Positions 51,475-60,306 are shown, numbered from the stretch's first letter. The stretch: DNA of 64,000 nt from Microbacterium fluvii (GCF_025515205.1 NZ_JAOPFX010000001.1:1240001-1304000), one strand, 5' to 3'. The notes: generated by a model from the sequence alone, not told the origin. Program-made: numbers and translations.

Positions 51475-52113
51475 ATGCGAGTGACCAAACACGAACACGC
51501 CGGCCTCACGATCCGCGAAGGTGGGAAGACCCTCGTGGTCGATCCGGGGAATTTCACCGATCCGCTGTTCGATCTCGGCGATCTCGTCGCCGTGGTGCTC
51601 ACCCACGAGCACCCCGATCACTGGACGCCCGAGCATCTGGATCGCCTGCGCACCGCCTACCCCGGCGTGCCGATCTACGGCCCGGAGGGCGTTGTCAAGG
51701 CGGCGGCCGGGTACGACATCATCGCCGTGCACCCCGGCGACACGCTCGCTGTCGATCCGTTCACGCTGCGCTTCTTCGGCGGCACGCACATCGAGATCCA
51801 CTCGTCGATCCCCCTCATCGACAATGTGGGCGTGCTCGTCAACGACGAGTTCTACTACCCCGGCGACTCGTACACGGTGCCCAAGGGCGCCGACGTGCAG
51901 CTGCTGGCAGCGCCGATGGGCGGCCCGTGGCTCAAGATCGGCGAGGCGATGGACTTCGTGCTCGCGGTGTCGCCGCGGCGCGCCTTCGGCACGCACGACA
52001 TGGGGCTGTCGGTCATCGGCCGCGGCATGCACCGGGCGCGCCTGAAGTGGGCGACCGAGCAGGGCGGCGGGGAGTTCTTCGAGCTCGATCCGGGAGACAG
52101 CGTCGACCTCTGA
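51475..52113 (+). CDS. MBL-fold metallohydrolase
   Basis: A 212-residue metallo-beta-lactamase fold protein of the UlaG/YtnP-like group. The metal motif 'VVLTHEHPDHWTPEHLD' gives HxHxDH, with further ligands in 'FFGGTHIEIHSSIP', 'YYPGDSYTVPKG' and 'AFGTHDMGLS'. ATG 51475 ('MRVTKHEHAGLTIREGGKTL') is the family-like start; an earlier in-frame start runs into the tRNA terminator. It is monocistronic and ends at a bidirectional terminator. Substrate unknown. Confidence 0.88.
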   Translation: MRVTKHEHAGLTIREGGKTLVVDPGNFTDPLFDLGDLVAVVLTHEHPDHWTPEHLDRLRTAYPGVPIYGPEGVVKAAAGYDIIAVHPGDTLAVDPFTLRFFGGTHIEIHSSIPLIDNVGVLVNDEFYYPGDSYTVPKGADVQLLAAPMGGPWLKIGEAMDFVLAVSPRRAFGTHDMGLSVIGRGMHRARLKWATEQGGGEFFELDPGDSVDL

Positions 52114-52135
52114 GGAGGCCGCTTTCAGACGGAAA

Positions 52136-52171
52136 GACGGATGCCGGGACCCTCGGGCCCCGGCATCCGTC
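52136..52171. terminator. Bidirectional terminator between MBL gene and ptsH
   Basis: A 13-bp perfect stem GACGGATGCCGGG (52136-52148) with CCCGGCATCCGTC (52159-52171) lies between convergent genes. Confidence 0.8.
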
Positions 52172-52183
52172 GTCTGTCGTCAT

Positions 52184-52453
52184 TCACTCCGCGTCGAGAT
52201 CGGTCTCCAGCAGCGTCACGAGCTCGTCGAGCGCCCGGTCGGCGCCGTCGCCCTCGGCCTTCAGCGTGACGACGGTGCCCTGTGTGGCGCCGAGCCCCAT
52301 GAGGGAGAGGATGCTGCCCGCGTTCAGATCCGGACCGCCCTCGACCGCGATGGTCACCGGCACGCCCTTCTCCTGAACGGCCTGGACGAACAGCTTCGCG
52401 GGGCGGGCGTGCAGCCCGGAGCTGCTGGCGATGGTGGCCTGACGTTCTGGCAT
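52184..52453 (-). CDS. ptsH: Phosphocarrier protein HPr
   Basis: An 89-residue HPr. 'SSSGLHARPAKLFVQAVQEK' contains the phosphorylated His, and 'NAGSILSLMGLGATQGTVV' contains the Ser that HPr kinase phosphorylates in Firmicutes (retained here, although no such kinase is seen). Sixteen bases downstream of the EIIABC gene, it completes a self-contained fructose PTS together with fruK. Enzyme I is not in the window. Confidence 0.96.
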   Translation of the reverse strand: MPERQATIASSSGLHARPAKLFVQAVQEKGVPVTIAVEGGPDLNAGSILSLMGLGATQGTVVTLKAEGDGADRALDELVTLLETDLDAE

Positions 52454-52469
52454 TTCTCTCCTTAGGTGC

Positions 52470-54536
52470 TCACGCGGGGACCGCGGTGGCCGCGGCGGCG
52501 TCCGCCTCGGCCTGCTGCAGCGACTTCGGGGCGATGAACCGCTTGAACGTCACCACGAGCAGGGCTGATACGACCGTACCTGCCGCGAGTGCGACGAGGA
52601 AACCCCAGATCGGGTTGATCGCGAACAGCACGAAGATGCCGCCGTGCGGGGCGAGCAGCTGCACGCCGAAGGCCATGCTGAGGCCTCCGGTGAGGGCGCC
52701 GCCGACCATGGAGGCGGGGATCACGCGCAGCGGGTCGGCCGCGGCGAACGGGATCGCCCCCTCCGAGATGAACGCCGCTCCCAGCAGCCATGCCGCCTTG
52801 CCGTTCTCGCGCTCGACGGGGGTGAACAGCGGCCGTGCCAGCACGGTCGACGCGAGGGCCATCGCCAGCGGGGGCACCATGCCCGAGCACATGACGGCCG
52901 CCATGATCATGTAGGGCGCGGGGTTCTCCGGGGAGCCGGCCGCGAGTCCCGCGACCGCGAACGAGTAGGCGACCTTGTTGATCGGCCCGCCCAGGTCGAA
53001 GCACATCATGAGGCCGAGGATGACGCCGACCACGATGATCCCCGACGTGTTCGACAGCGCCGTCAGCCAGTCGTTGAGCCACGTCATGAGCGTCGCGATG
53101 GGCTTGCCGAGCACGAGGATCATGAGGCCCGAGGCGACGATCGAGCCGAGCAGCGGGATGATCACGACGGGCATGAGGCCTCGGAGCCAGCGCGGCACGT
53201 TCCAGGTGCCGATCCACCACGCGGTGACACCGGCGAGGAGGCCGCCCACGATGCCGCCGATGAAGCCGGCGCTCATGAACGAGGCGATCGCGCCGGCGAC
53301 GAAGCCAGGAGCGATGCCAGGGCGGTCGGCGATAGCGAAGGCGATGTAGCCGGCCAGGGCGGAGACGAGGAAGCCCATGCTCGTCGCACCGATCTGGAAG
53401 GCGACGGCGCCGAGGTAGTAGATCAGTCCCTCCGGCGGCAGGTTCCAGATCGCATAGTTCTGCAGCGTGTAGACCGCGTTGCTCACCGTCGCGTCGGGGT
53501 GCGTGAGGGCGATGTCGTAGCCGCCCAGGAGGAACCCGAGGGCGATGAGCAGGCCACCGCCGGCGACGAACGGGATCATGTAGCTGACGCCGGTGAGCAG
53601 GATCCGCTGGATGTTCGCACCCCACGACAGCTTCTCGGTGGGCCCGGTCGCGGCGGCGACGCTGCCGGTCGTGCTCACCCGAGCCCCTGACGGGTTCTTG
53701 GCGACCGCGATCGCCTCGTCGATCATCTGGCGCGGCTGCTCGATGCCGCGCTTGACGCCCGAGCGCACGACGGGCTTGCCGGCGAACCGCGCCTCGCCTC
53801 GGACGTCGACGTCGTTGGCGAAGATGACGGCATCCGCGGCGTCGATGACGCTCTGATCCAGGGGCTTGTAGCCGCTGGATCCCTGCGGCTCTACGACGAG
53901 GTCGATCCCGGCCTCCTTGCCTGCGGCAGTGAGGGCGTCGGCGGCCATGAAGGTATGGGCGATGCCGGTGGCGCACGAGGTGACCGCGACGATGCGGGCC
54001 GGGTGGCCGTCGATCGTGAGCGATTCCGCCGTCGCGACGGATGCTGCCCCCGGTGCCGTGGGAGCGGCCGTGGCTGCGGCATCCCCTCCCCCGATCGCCG
54101 CGTCGACGATCGCGACGACCTCGTCGGCGGTCGTCGCCGCGCGCAGTCCGCCCGTGAAGTCGGACTGCATGAGGCTGCGGGCGAGCTTCGAGAGCACCGC
54201 GAGGTGCGCCTCTGCCGCGTGCTCCGGCGCCGCGATGAGGAACACGAGATCGGCGGGTCCATCGGGCGCGCCGAAGTCGACCCCTGGACTCAGTCGCGCG
54301 AACGCGAGCGAGGCCTCGGTGACCGCGGCGCTCTTGGCGTGCGGGATCGCGATGCCGCCGGGCAGGCCCGTCTCGTCTTTCGCTTCACGGGCGAGGGCGT
54401 CGTCGGCCAGAGCGTCGGCGTCGGTCGCCCTGCCCTGGGCGGCGACGCGGGCGGCCAGGGCGCGGATGACGGCTGCCTTGTCATCGCCGAGGCCCACGTC
54501 GAGGCTGACGAGCTGTGGAGTGATGGTGTCGCTCAC
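52470..54536 (-). CDS. fruA: Fructose PTS transporter subunit EIIABC
   Basis: A 688-residue fused PTS permease. The N-terminal EIIA domain has the active His in 'LPGGIAIPHAKSAAVTEASL'; the EIIB domain has Cys in 'VAVTSCATGIAHTFMAADAL'; the EIIC domain (from about residue 330) has eight or more membrane segments, with 'GVSYMIPFVAGGGLLIALGF' and 'DLGGPINKVAYSFAVAG' as signatures. It takes up fructose and releases fructose-1-phosphate for FruK. GTG 54536 follows AGGAGAA. It lies 19 bases after fruK and 16 before ptsH. Confidence 0.95.
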   Translation of the reverse strand: MSDTITPQLVSLDVGLGDDKAAVIRALAARVAAQGRATDADALADDALAREAKDETGLPGGIAIPHAKSAAVTEASLAFARLSPGVDFGAPDGPADLVFLIAAPEHAAEAHLAVLSKLARSLMQSDFTGGLRAATTADEVVAIVDAAIGGGDAAATAAPTAPGAASVATAESLTIDGHPARIVAVTSCATGIAHTFMAADALTAAGKEAGIDLVVEPQGSSGYKPLDQSVIDAADAVIFANDVDVRGEARFAGKPVVRSGVKRGIEQPRQMIDEAIAVAKNPSGARVSTTGSVAAATGPTEKLSWGANIQRILLTGVSYMIPFVAGGGLLIALGFLLGGYDIALTHPDATVSNAVYTLQNYAIWNLPPEGLIYYLGAVAFQIGATSMGFLVSALAGYIAFAIADRPGIAPGFVAGAIASFMSAGFIGGIVGGLLAGVTAWWIGTWNVPRWLRGLMPVVIIPLLGSIVASGLMILVLGKPIATLMTWLNDWLTALSNTSGIIVVGVILGLMMCFDLGGPINKVAYSFAVAGLAAGSPENPAPYMIMAAVMCSGMVPPLAMALASTVLARPLFTPVERENGKAAWLLGAAFISEGAIPFAAADPLRVIPASMVGGALTGGLSMAFGVQLLAPHGGIFVLFAINPIWGFLVALAAGTVVSALLVVTFKRFIAPKSLQQAEADAAAATAVPA

Positions 54537-54555
54537 GGTGTTCTCCTGATCGGTG

Positions 54556-55506
54556 TCAGTGGCGCAGGGCCAACTCCCGCACGGGCACGTCGCCGGTGGG
54601 AAGGTCATCGGGCGCGGGCGCCTGCGTGCCCGGCAGAGAGGCTGCGGCGGAGCCGTAGCGGATCGCGGAGCGCAGGCGCTCCGGAGCGGGAAGCCCCGCC
54701 ACGTCGGCGAGCAGGTAGCCCGCCAGTGAGCTGTCGCCCGCTCCCACAGTGCTGGCCACCGTGATGGGCGGCGGTACGCCCGCCCAGGCGCCGTCGGCGG
54801 TCACGAGCACGGCGCCCGCACCCCCGAGGGTGATGAGGGCCGCGCGCACCTTGTCGGGCACGAGCGCGCGGGCGATCTCGCGCACGGCGGCAGCGAGATC
54901 GTCGCCGTCGGCGATGTCGACTCCGGCGAGTTCGGCGAGTTCTTCGTCGTTGGGCTTGATGAGGTCGACGCCGGCCGAGGCGACGACGGCGTGCAGGGCG
55001 GCGCCCGAGGCGTCGACGGCGATCCGGGGGCCGTGTCCGGCGGTGCGCACGGCCTCGACGACGCGCACGTAGAAGTCGTCGCCGCAGCCGGGGGGCACCG
55101 ACCCGGCCAGCACCAGCCAGTCCGCGGAGGCGGCGGCATCCACTACTGCCGCGATGATCGCACGCGTCTCGTCGTCGCTGCGCACGGTGCCGGGGAGGTT
55201 GAGCTTGGTGGTCACGCCGTCGCGGTCGGTGATGGTGAGGTTCGCACGCGCGTGGCCGGTGACCGGCACGCGCTCGGCGGCCACACGCGACGCGCGCAGC
55301 GCGGCGTCGAACGGGTCGTCTGCGCCGAGCGGCAGCACCGCGAGGGTGGGATGGCCGGAGGCGGCGACGACCCGCGAGACGTTGATGCCCTTGCCTCCGG
55401 CGTCTTCTCTGGCCCCGCGGGCGGACTGCACCTCGCCGACCCGCAGCGGCTCGTCAAGAGCGATCGTGCGATCGAGGGAGGGGTTGGCGGTCAGGGTGAT
55501 GATCAT
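54556..55506 (-). CDS. fruK: 1-phosphofructokinase FruK
   Basis: FruK phosphorylates fructose-1-phosphate to the 1,6-bisphosphate. The 316 residues are a PfkB-family kinase: 'LTANPSLDRTIALDEPLRVG', 'ARGAREDAGGKGINVSRVVA', and C-terminal 'VASTVGAGDSSLAGYLLADV' with the catalytic base Asp. The start ATG 55506 overlaps the regulator's stop (ATGA). Confidence 0.95.
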   Translation of the reverse strand: MIITLTANPSLDRTIALDEPLRVGEVQSARGAREDAGGKGINVSRVVAASGHPTLAVLPLGADDPFDAALRASRVAAERVPVTGHARANLTITDRDGVTTKLNLPGTVRSDDETRAIIAAVVDAAASADWLVLAGSVPPGCGDDFYVRVVEAVRTAGHGPRIAVDASGAALHAVVASAGVDLIKPNDEELAELAGVDIADGDDLAAAVREIARALVPDKVRAALITLGGAGAVLVTADGAWAGVPPPITVASTVGAGDSSLAGYLLADVAGLPAPERLRSAIRYGSAAASLPGTQAPAPDDLPTGDVPVRELALRH

Positions 55507-56285
55507 GCGATGCAGACCTCCACATCGGCGGACTCGAGGGCGACGGCGAGCTCGTGCTGCGGGGTCCTGTCGGTCACGAGCACGTCGAGGTCGTCGAGCG
55601 CGGCGAACGAGACGAGCAGCTCGCGGTCGTGCTTCTCGGCGTCGGCGGCGACGACGACGCGCCGGCAGGCGGCGACGATCGCGGCCTTCACCGATGCCTC
55701 CTCGGGGTCGGGGGTGCTTACGCCGAAGCCGGCGGCGATGCCGTTGGTGCCGATGAAGCCGATGTCGGGGCGGAAATGCGAGATCGCCCGCACGGTCTCG
55801 GCGCCGACGGCGGCGGCGGTGATGCCGCGCACCCGCCCGCCGATGACGGTGAGCTCGATGCCCCTCGCGCCGGCCAGCGCGCCGGCGAGCACCATCGAGT
55901 GCGTGACGACGTCGATGCCGCCGTCGAGGTCGGTGCGCCCGATCAGCGCGTGCGCGATCGCCGCGGTGGTGGTGCCCGCGTCGAGGTAGAGGGAGCCGCG
56001 AAAGCCGGACGGCACGAGGTCGATGCACCTGCGCGCGATCGCCGCCTTCGCCGCGCTCGCGCGGCCTGTGCGCGTGGCGACAGAGGTCTCGGCGGTGCTG
56101 GAGCGCTCTGCCGTGACGGCGCCGCCGTGCACGCGGCGCAGCGCCCCGGCCCGTTCGAGCAGATCGAGGTCGCGGCGCACGGTCTCGGTCGTCACGTCGA
56201 AGCGGCGCGCGAGGGAGACGACGCTGACGCGCCCCTCGTCGGCGAGCTGCCGCTCGATGAGCGCCTGCCGCTCCGTTGCGTACAT
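55503..56285 (-). CDS. DeoR family regulator of the fructose operon
   Basis: A 260-residue DeoR/GlpR-type repressor. The N-terminal helix-turn-helix is 'ERQLADEGRVSVVSLARRFD' then 'VTTETVRRDLDLLERAGALR' with the DeoR 'RVHGG' hinge; the C-terminal sugar-phosphate sensor shows 'LYLDAGTTTAAIAHAL', 'TVIGGRVRGIT' and 'GFIGTNGIAAGFGVST'. ATG 56285 is preferred over ATG 56291 because GAGGAGG is then six bases away. It leads the operon fruR-fruK-EIIABC-ptsH; fructose-1-phosphate is the likely inducer. Confidence 0.92.
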   Translation of the reverse strand: MYATERQALIERQLADEGRVSVVSLARRFDVTTETVRRDLDLLERAGALRRVHGGAVTAERSSTAETSVATRTGRASAAKAAIARRCIDLVPSGFRGSLYLDAGTTTAAIAHALIGRTDLDGGIDVVTHSMVLAGALAGARGIELTVIGGRVRGITAAAVGAETVRAISHFRPDIGFIGTNGIAAGFGVSTPDPEEASVKAAIVAACRRVVVAADAEKHDRELLVSFAALDDLDVLVTDRTPQHELAVALESADVEVCIA

Positions 56286-56313
56286 CGACATCCTCCTCGA
56301 ATAGCCACACACT

Positions 56314-56330
56314 ACAACACGAAACAACAC
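56314..56330. promoter_or_regulatory. Candidate DeoR-type operator of the fru operon
   Basis: Direct repeat ACAACAC at 56314-56320 and 56324-56330 (GTGTTGT on the minus strand), one helical turn apart, about 30 bases before the regulator start, in an A/C-rich stretch unlike its surroundings. Direct repeats of this kind are typical of DeoR-family operators. It lies between the divergent fru and APH genes. Confidence 0.5.
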
Positions 56331-56347
56331 AAAAACAAGACCAGGAT

Positions 56348-56353
56348 TAGGGT
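56348..56353 (+). promoter_or_regulatory. -10 box of leaderless APH-like gene promoter
   Basis: TAGGGT, six bases (CGGATC) before GTG 56360. Confidence 0.5.
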
Positions 56354-56359
56354 CGGATC

Positions 56360-57265
56360 GTGCCGGACAAGCCCACCGCAGAGGTCGTCGTGGACGAGAC
56401 GCTCGTGCGCGCGCTGCTGCGTGACCAGTGCGCAGAGCTGTCGGGTGCGCCTCTGCATCACGCGGCCGACGGCTGGGACTGTTCGGTGTGGCGCGTGGGT
56501 GACCGCCTGGCAGTGCGCCTCCCCCGCCGCGCCGCCGCAGCGGACCTCATCGCGCACGAGCAGACGGCTCTTGCGATCATCGGTCCGCAGATCGAGCAGA
56601 CCGGTGTGCGTGTGCCGCTGCCGCTCGTCCACGGTCGGCCGACAGCCGGGTACCCCTGGTCGTGGTCGGTCGTCCCCTGGATCACCGGGATGCCGGGACT
56701 CGCGGTCGCCCGCGAGCAGCGCCGCGGCTGGGCATCGTCGCTCGCGGCAGCCCTGCGCGCACTGCACCGGCCCGCGCTCGCTGACGCGCCGGTCAACCCT
56801 GTGCGCGGGCGGCCGCTGGCAACCCGTGACGAGGCGGTCTCGGCGCGGTTCGAGGCCGCGCGGCGGCGCGGCTCGGCCGCGGAGGAGGTGCTCACCCATG
56901 CGCAGCGACTGTGGCGCGACGCCGTCGAGACGCCGGACTGGAGTGCTCCGCCGGTGTGGATCCACGGAGATCTGCACCCGGGCAATCTCGTCGCCATGGG
57001 CGGGCGCCTGGTGGGCGTCATCGACTTCGGTGATGTGACCGGCGGCGATCCGGCCTACGACCTCGCCGTCGCGTGGCTCGCGTTCGACGCCGCCGGCCGC
57101 ACGCTCTTCCGGGCGGAGCTGCCCGGAGTCGACGAGGCCACCTGGGTACGCGCCCGAGGATGGGCCGCGGCGGTGGCCGTGCTGCTGCTCGAGCACAGCG
57201 ACGACAATGAGCCGTATCGCCTGCTCGGGTCGGAGGCGCTGGCAGAGCTCGTCTGCGAACCCTGA
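56360..57265 (+). CDS. Aminoglycoside phosphotransferase-family kinase
   Basis: A 301-residue small-molecule kinase of the APH fold. Key features: 'WDCSVWRVGDRLAVRLPRRA' (nucleotide lobe with catalytic Lys replaced by Arg context), 'WIHGDLHPGNLVAMGG' (Brenner motif with catalytic Asp and Asn) and 'GVIDFGDVTGGDPAYDLAVA' (DFG). Such proteins include true aminoglycoside kinases, but also choline, homoserine and macrolide kinases; substrate cannot be inferred. The GTG start 56360 has no ribosome binding site but TAGGGT six bases upstream. Diverges from the fru operon and converges with the next gene, three bases apart. Confidence 0.88.
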   Translation: MPDKPTAEVVVDETLVRALLRDQCAELSGAPLHHAADGWDCSVWRVGDRLAVRLPRRAAAADLIAHEQTALAIIGPQIEQTGVRVPLPLVHGRPTAGYPWSWSVVPWITGMPGLAVAREQRRGWASSLAAALRALHRPALADAPVNPVRGRPLATRDEAVSARFEAARRRGSAAEEVLTHAQRLWRDAVETPDWSAPPVWIHGDLHPGNLVAMGGRLVGVIDFGDVTGGDPAYDLAVAWLAFDAAGRTLFRAELPGVDEATWVRARGWAAAVAVLLLEHSDDNEPYRLLGSEALAELVCEP

Positions 57266-57268
57266 CGG

Positions 57269-58003
57269 TCAGTCTTCCGCGGCTGCCGGTGCGACGTACA
57301 CCTCGACGGCGCCGTCACCGTGCCGGGTGAACCGCACGACACTGCCGACCTCCAGATCATCGCTCAGCGGCGAGTCGGCGGTGACGGTCACGTCCACGAC
57401 CGGGTCGAGCCCCGCCGGCGTGCAGCCTGCGGCTGCCCACTCGGCGGCGACGGCGACGAAGAGGCACTGTGCGCCCTCGTCGTTCACGCCCGCCCAGGGG
57501 CGTGCGGCTTCGAACGCCTGGAACGCCGTGAGCTGCTGCCTCGTGAGTCCGTACCAATCGAGAGCCGAATCCGCCGGGAAGCCGCCCGTCGCCTGCGCGG
57601 CCGACACGGGCGCGAGTGTCGCTGTGGGGCGGGGCGCCAGCAGCGCCGTGGCGATGAGCGCGGCCGCGGCACCGGCTGCCGCGGCGGCGGCGAGCAGGGG
57701 CCACCGGCCGATCCGATGGCGAAGCGAGGGGGCGACGGCAGCACCGTCGTCTCCCGCGACGGGGGGTGCAGTTACGGCATCGCTCGGCGTGCTCGGTGGC
57801 CTCGGCGCGTCCGCGGGCGGTGCGGGAGTCGGTCTCGGCCCGTCCTGCGCCCCGGATCCTGCGTCGCGTCCAAGGGTTTCGAGTTCGCGCAGCCGTGCGA
57901 GCGCAGTCGCATCGCCCGAGATATCGCCCCCTGGACCATAGGCGCGGCGGCGCAGGGCGGCGAGTTCGGCATCCGCTTCGGGTGGGCGGCCGGCGACTCC
58001 CAT
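57269..58003 (-). CDS. Membrane protein with extracellular Cys pair, unknown function
   Basis: A 244-residue protein. The N-terminal ~100 residues are cytosolic and Pro/Ala-rich ('PPEADAELAALRRRAYGPGG' and then 'PAPPADAPRPPSTPSDAV'), one membrane helix ('WPLLAAAAAAGAAAALIATA') follows, and the extracellular C-terminal ~110 residues ('DWYGLTRQQLTAFQAFEAAR') include two Cys ('[20 protein letters not shown]') that may form a disulfide. ATG 58003 is chosen because CATAAT lies seven bases before it; ATG 58012 is also possible. No family is recognised. Confidence 0.65.
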   Translation of the reverse strand: MGVAGRPPEADAELAALRRRAYGPGGDISGDATALARLRELETLGRDAGSGAQDGPRPTPAPPADAPRPPSTPSDAVTAPPVAGDDGAAVAPSLRHRIGRWPLLAAAAAAGAAAALIATALLAPRPTATLAPVSAAQATGGFPADSALDWYGLTRQQLTAFQAFEAARPWAGVNDEGAQCLFVAVAAEWAAAGCTPAGLDPVVDVTVTADSPLSDDLEVGSVVRFTRHGDGAVEVYVAPAAAED

Positions 58004-58287
58004 GCGGTCCATTATGGGGGCCCACGCCGTCGCGTTTGTAGACCACGCACAAGAAACTCGGTCTCGCAAGTGATGACACTGGGACTCTCGTGCAGACACT
58101 CGCGTCGATGCGGGGCGCGGGGGCTCGTCCTGCTACTTTCAGGGAACTCTCAGGCAGGCCCCCGCGATCACGATGCCACTGTCGGCGCCGTGAGGGGGGA
58201 TCCCCCGAACGATCTCTGCCAGGCCGCCCGCGGCCGATCCGGAGTGCCCATACGCCTGCGCGCAGGCGCGACACCATGGAGTCCTCA

Positions 58288-59970
58288 ATGACGAGAACAG
58301 CAACACATACGCACGGCCTCGGCATGCGCATCACCGTCATCGTGCTCAGCGTCCTGCTGGCAGCGATGGTGTTCGTGTACGTCGCGACCATCAGCAAGAT
58401 CGCCGACGGCGCCGGCCAGTTGGCCTCCGGTGCCTCCCAGGCCGATGACGGTTCCGCTGAGCTTGCGGCGGGAGCCGTGACGCTTGCGAGCGGCGCCGAT
58501 GATCTGTCGACCGGTGCGACTCAGCTCGAAGAGGGTGCGGCGTCGGCTCACGAGGGCTCGACGAAGGTCGCCGACGGCGCCGCGTCGGCGTCGGCCGGCG
58601 CGTCGAAGCTCTCGGCCGGGGCCACGACGCTCGCCACGGGTGCGCAGACGCTCGCCGACGGCACGGTCACGAACCGCGATGGCGCGGTCAAGCTCAACGC
58701 GGGGGCGGCGAAGGCGGCCGCCGGCGCGTCGCAGCTGGCCGAAGGCGCCGACGATCTGTCGGCAGGGATCGACAAGGCGGGTGCGGGCATCGCGAAGCTC
58801 GACGCCGGTGCGGGTTCGCTCGCGGCGGGCACGAAGGATCTCTCGACCGGTGCGAAGAGCCTGTCCGACGGTGCCGACGCGGCCGCCGCCGGGGCCGCCA
58901 CCGTCGCCACCGGCGCGGCGAACCTCGCCAAGGGCGTGGCAGGGTCGCAGGCATATGCCGGTGCCATCCTGGCGGCACTTCCCAGCACGTCGACCGAACT
59001 GCAGAAGCTGCAGAACCTCGCTGGTGCGGCGACGTCGCTCCAGACGGCTGCGGCGAACGCTGTCACGCACTCCACGCAGCTCAAGGCCGCTCTCGCGACG
59101 TTGAGCGACAGCGACCTCACGAACGACGCCTCGATGACGACGATCATGACCCTCGCCGCGCAGGTGGAGGGCGAAGTGGCCGCGATCGCGACTCCCGCAG
59201 CCTCGGCTCCGACTCTCGCTGCCGGCGTGCTGGGCGCGCGCGGCGGCGTCAGCAACCTGATCAACGGGGACGCCGCCAACCAGTGGCCGGGGCTGGTCGC
59301 ACTGACCGACGCGACGAAGGGCGCCCCCGCGCTGGCCGCGGGCGCTGCGGACCTGTCCGCGGGCATGGACGAGATCGCCGACGGGGCGACCACGCTCGCC
59401 GCCGGTGCGGCCAAGCTCGACGACGGCGCCGGCCAGGTCAGCGACGGACTGTCGACCCTCGCCGCCAAGTCGGGCGAGCTCGTGGCCGGCGGACAGAAGC
59501 TCGCGACGAAGTCGGGCGAACTCGCCACCGGCGTCAGCACGATCGCCGGCGGCACGCAGCGCCTCAGCGATGGGTCGCTGCGCCTCATGAGCGGTGCGCA
59601 GAACCTGGCGACCGGTGCCGGCACGCTCTCCAGCGGGGCCTCTGACCTCGCCGTCGGTGCACAGACCCTCGCTGACGGTGCGGCCGACCTCGACAGCGGT
59701 CTGGGCGAGCTCTCGGCAGGCACGGTGACGCTCGCCGACGGCTCGGTGCAGCTGGCCTCCGGCTCCGAGACGCTGTCGGCCGGCGCCGCCTCGCTCAGCG
59801 ACGGAAACGGTCAGATCGCCGACGGCTCCGACCAGCTCTCCAGCGGCGCCTCGGGCGCACTGCCCACGCTGGTTCCGTGGATGCTGATCCTCGGTGCCTT
59901 CGGCGCGATCGCCCTCGCCCTCTGGGCGGTCCACCGCATCCGCTCGCGCAGCGAACTCGCTGTCGCCTGA
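58288..59970 (+). CDS. Membrane-anchored protein with about 50 Gly-heptad repeats (YhgE/Pip-type)
   Basis: A 560-residue protein. An N-terminal membrane helix ('MRITVIVLSVLLAAMVFVYV') is followed by about 26 heptads of type L-x-x-G-A/S-x-x (e.g. 'LASGADDLSTGATQLEEGAA'), a ~100-residue non-repeat helical segment rich in Gln/Ala ('TSTELQKLQNLAGAATSLQT'), about 25 further heptads, and a C-terminal helix ('LVPWMLILGAFGAIALALWA') with a basic tail. The heptads are those found in YhgE/Pip-like and MmpL-associated proteins. ATG 58288 is chosen as GGAG lies six bases upstream. It probably forms a rod outside the membrane anchored at both ends. Confidence 0.85.
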   Translation: MTRTATHTHGLGMRITVIVLSVLLAAMVFVYVATISKIADGAGQLASGASQADDGSAELAAGAVTLASGADDLSTGATQLEEGAASAHEGSTKVADGAASASAGASKLSAGATTLATGAQTLADGTVTNRDGAVKLNAGAAKAAAGASQLAEGADDLSAGIDKAGAGIAKLDAGAGSLAAGTKDLSTGAKSLSDGADAAAAGAATVATGAANLAKGVAGSQAYAGAILAALPSTSTELQKLQNLAGAATSLQTAAANAVTHSTQLKAALATLSDSDLTNDASMTTIMTLAAQVEGEVAAIATPAASAPTLAAGVLGARGGVSNLINGDAANQWPGLVALTDATKGAPALAAGAADLSAGMDEIADGATTLAAGAAKLDDGAGQVSDGLSTLAAKSGELVAGGQKLATKSGELATGVSTIAGGTQRLSDGSLRLMSGAQNLATGAGTLSSGASDLAVGAQTLADGAADLDSGLGELSAGTVTLADGSVQLASGSETLSAGAASLSDGNGQIADGSDQLSSGASGALPTLVPWMLILGAFGAIALALWAVHRIRSRSELAVA

Positions 59971-59983
59971 TCCCCCCCCGAAT

Positions 59984-60026
59984 CGAAGCGCCCGTCGCGG
60001 ATCCCCGATCCCCGGCGGGCGCTTCG
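59984..60026 (+). terminator. Hairpin after the heptad-repeat gene
   Basis: An 11-bp perfect stem CGAAGCGCCCG (59984-59994) with CGGGCGCTTCG (60016-60026), 21-base loop, 14 bases after the stop. No T tail. Confidence 0.6.
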
Positions 60027-60131
60027 GCGTCCCGTCGGTCACCGACCCGCAACTTGGCGGCTTCGGTCGCCTCCTCCGGGTCGCGGGCGGCAGAAGGTGC
60101 CAACTCGCGGGCAGGAAGGGAAGAAACAAGA

Positions 60132-60155
60132 AACCCCCGCCTGAGCGGGGGTTTT
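60132..60155. terminator. Terminator after tRNA-Gln
   Basis: A 10-bp perfect stem AAACCCCCGC/GCGGGGGTTT around CTGA, with T-rich flanks on both strands. On the minus strand it follows tRNA-Gln by seven bases. Confidence 0.85.
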
Positions 60156-60162
60156 TCCTTGC

Positions 60163-60234
60163 TGGGGTACCTGGACTCGAACCAAGAACAACTGAACCAG
60201 AATCAGCCGTGTTGCCAATTACACCATACCCCAA
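60163..60234 (-). tRNA. tRNA-Gln (anticodon CTG)
   Basis: A 72-nt tRNA on the minus strand. The acceptor TGGGGTA pairs with TACCCCA; the anticodon stem GCTGA/TCAGT encloses TTCTGGT, giving anticodon CTG; T-arm CTTGG-TTCGAGT-CCAGG. The discriminator is G as usual for Gln. The start pair U-A, rather than G-C, is a known identity element of tRNA-Gln. gltX lies upstream on the same strand; in most actinobacteria tRNA-Gln is charged via a misacylating GluRS and an amidotransferase. Confidence 0.95.
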
Positions 60235-60306
60235 GGGGGTTCGGCCGAAGCCTTACCGAGGGTCAAGCTTAGCCCACGGTGAGCACCTCGCCAAACCGGC
60301 GGCGTG

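Noticed and set aside
51475..52113. MBL protein as a beta-lactamase
   Set aside because: No signal peptide, and the sequence matches the UlaG-like cytoplasmic group, so antibiotic resistance is not supported.
56360..57265. Call as an aminoglycoside resistance gene
   Set aside because: The APH fold covers many kinases; nothing in sequence or context shows an antibiotic substrate.
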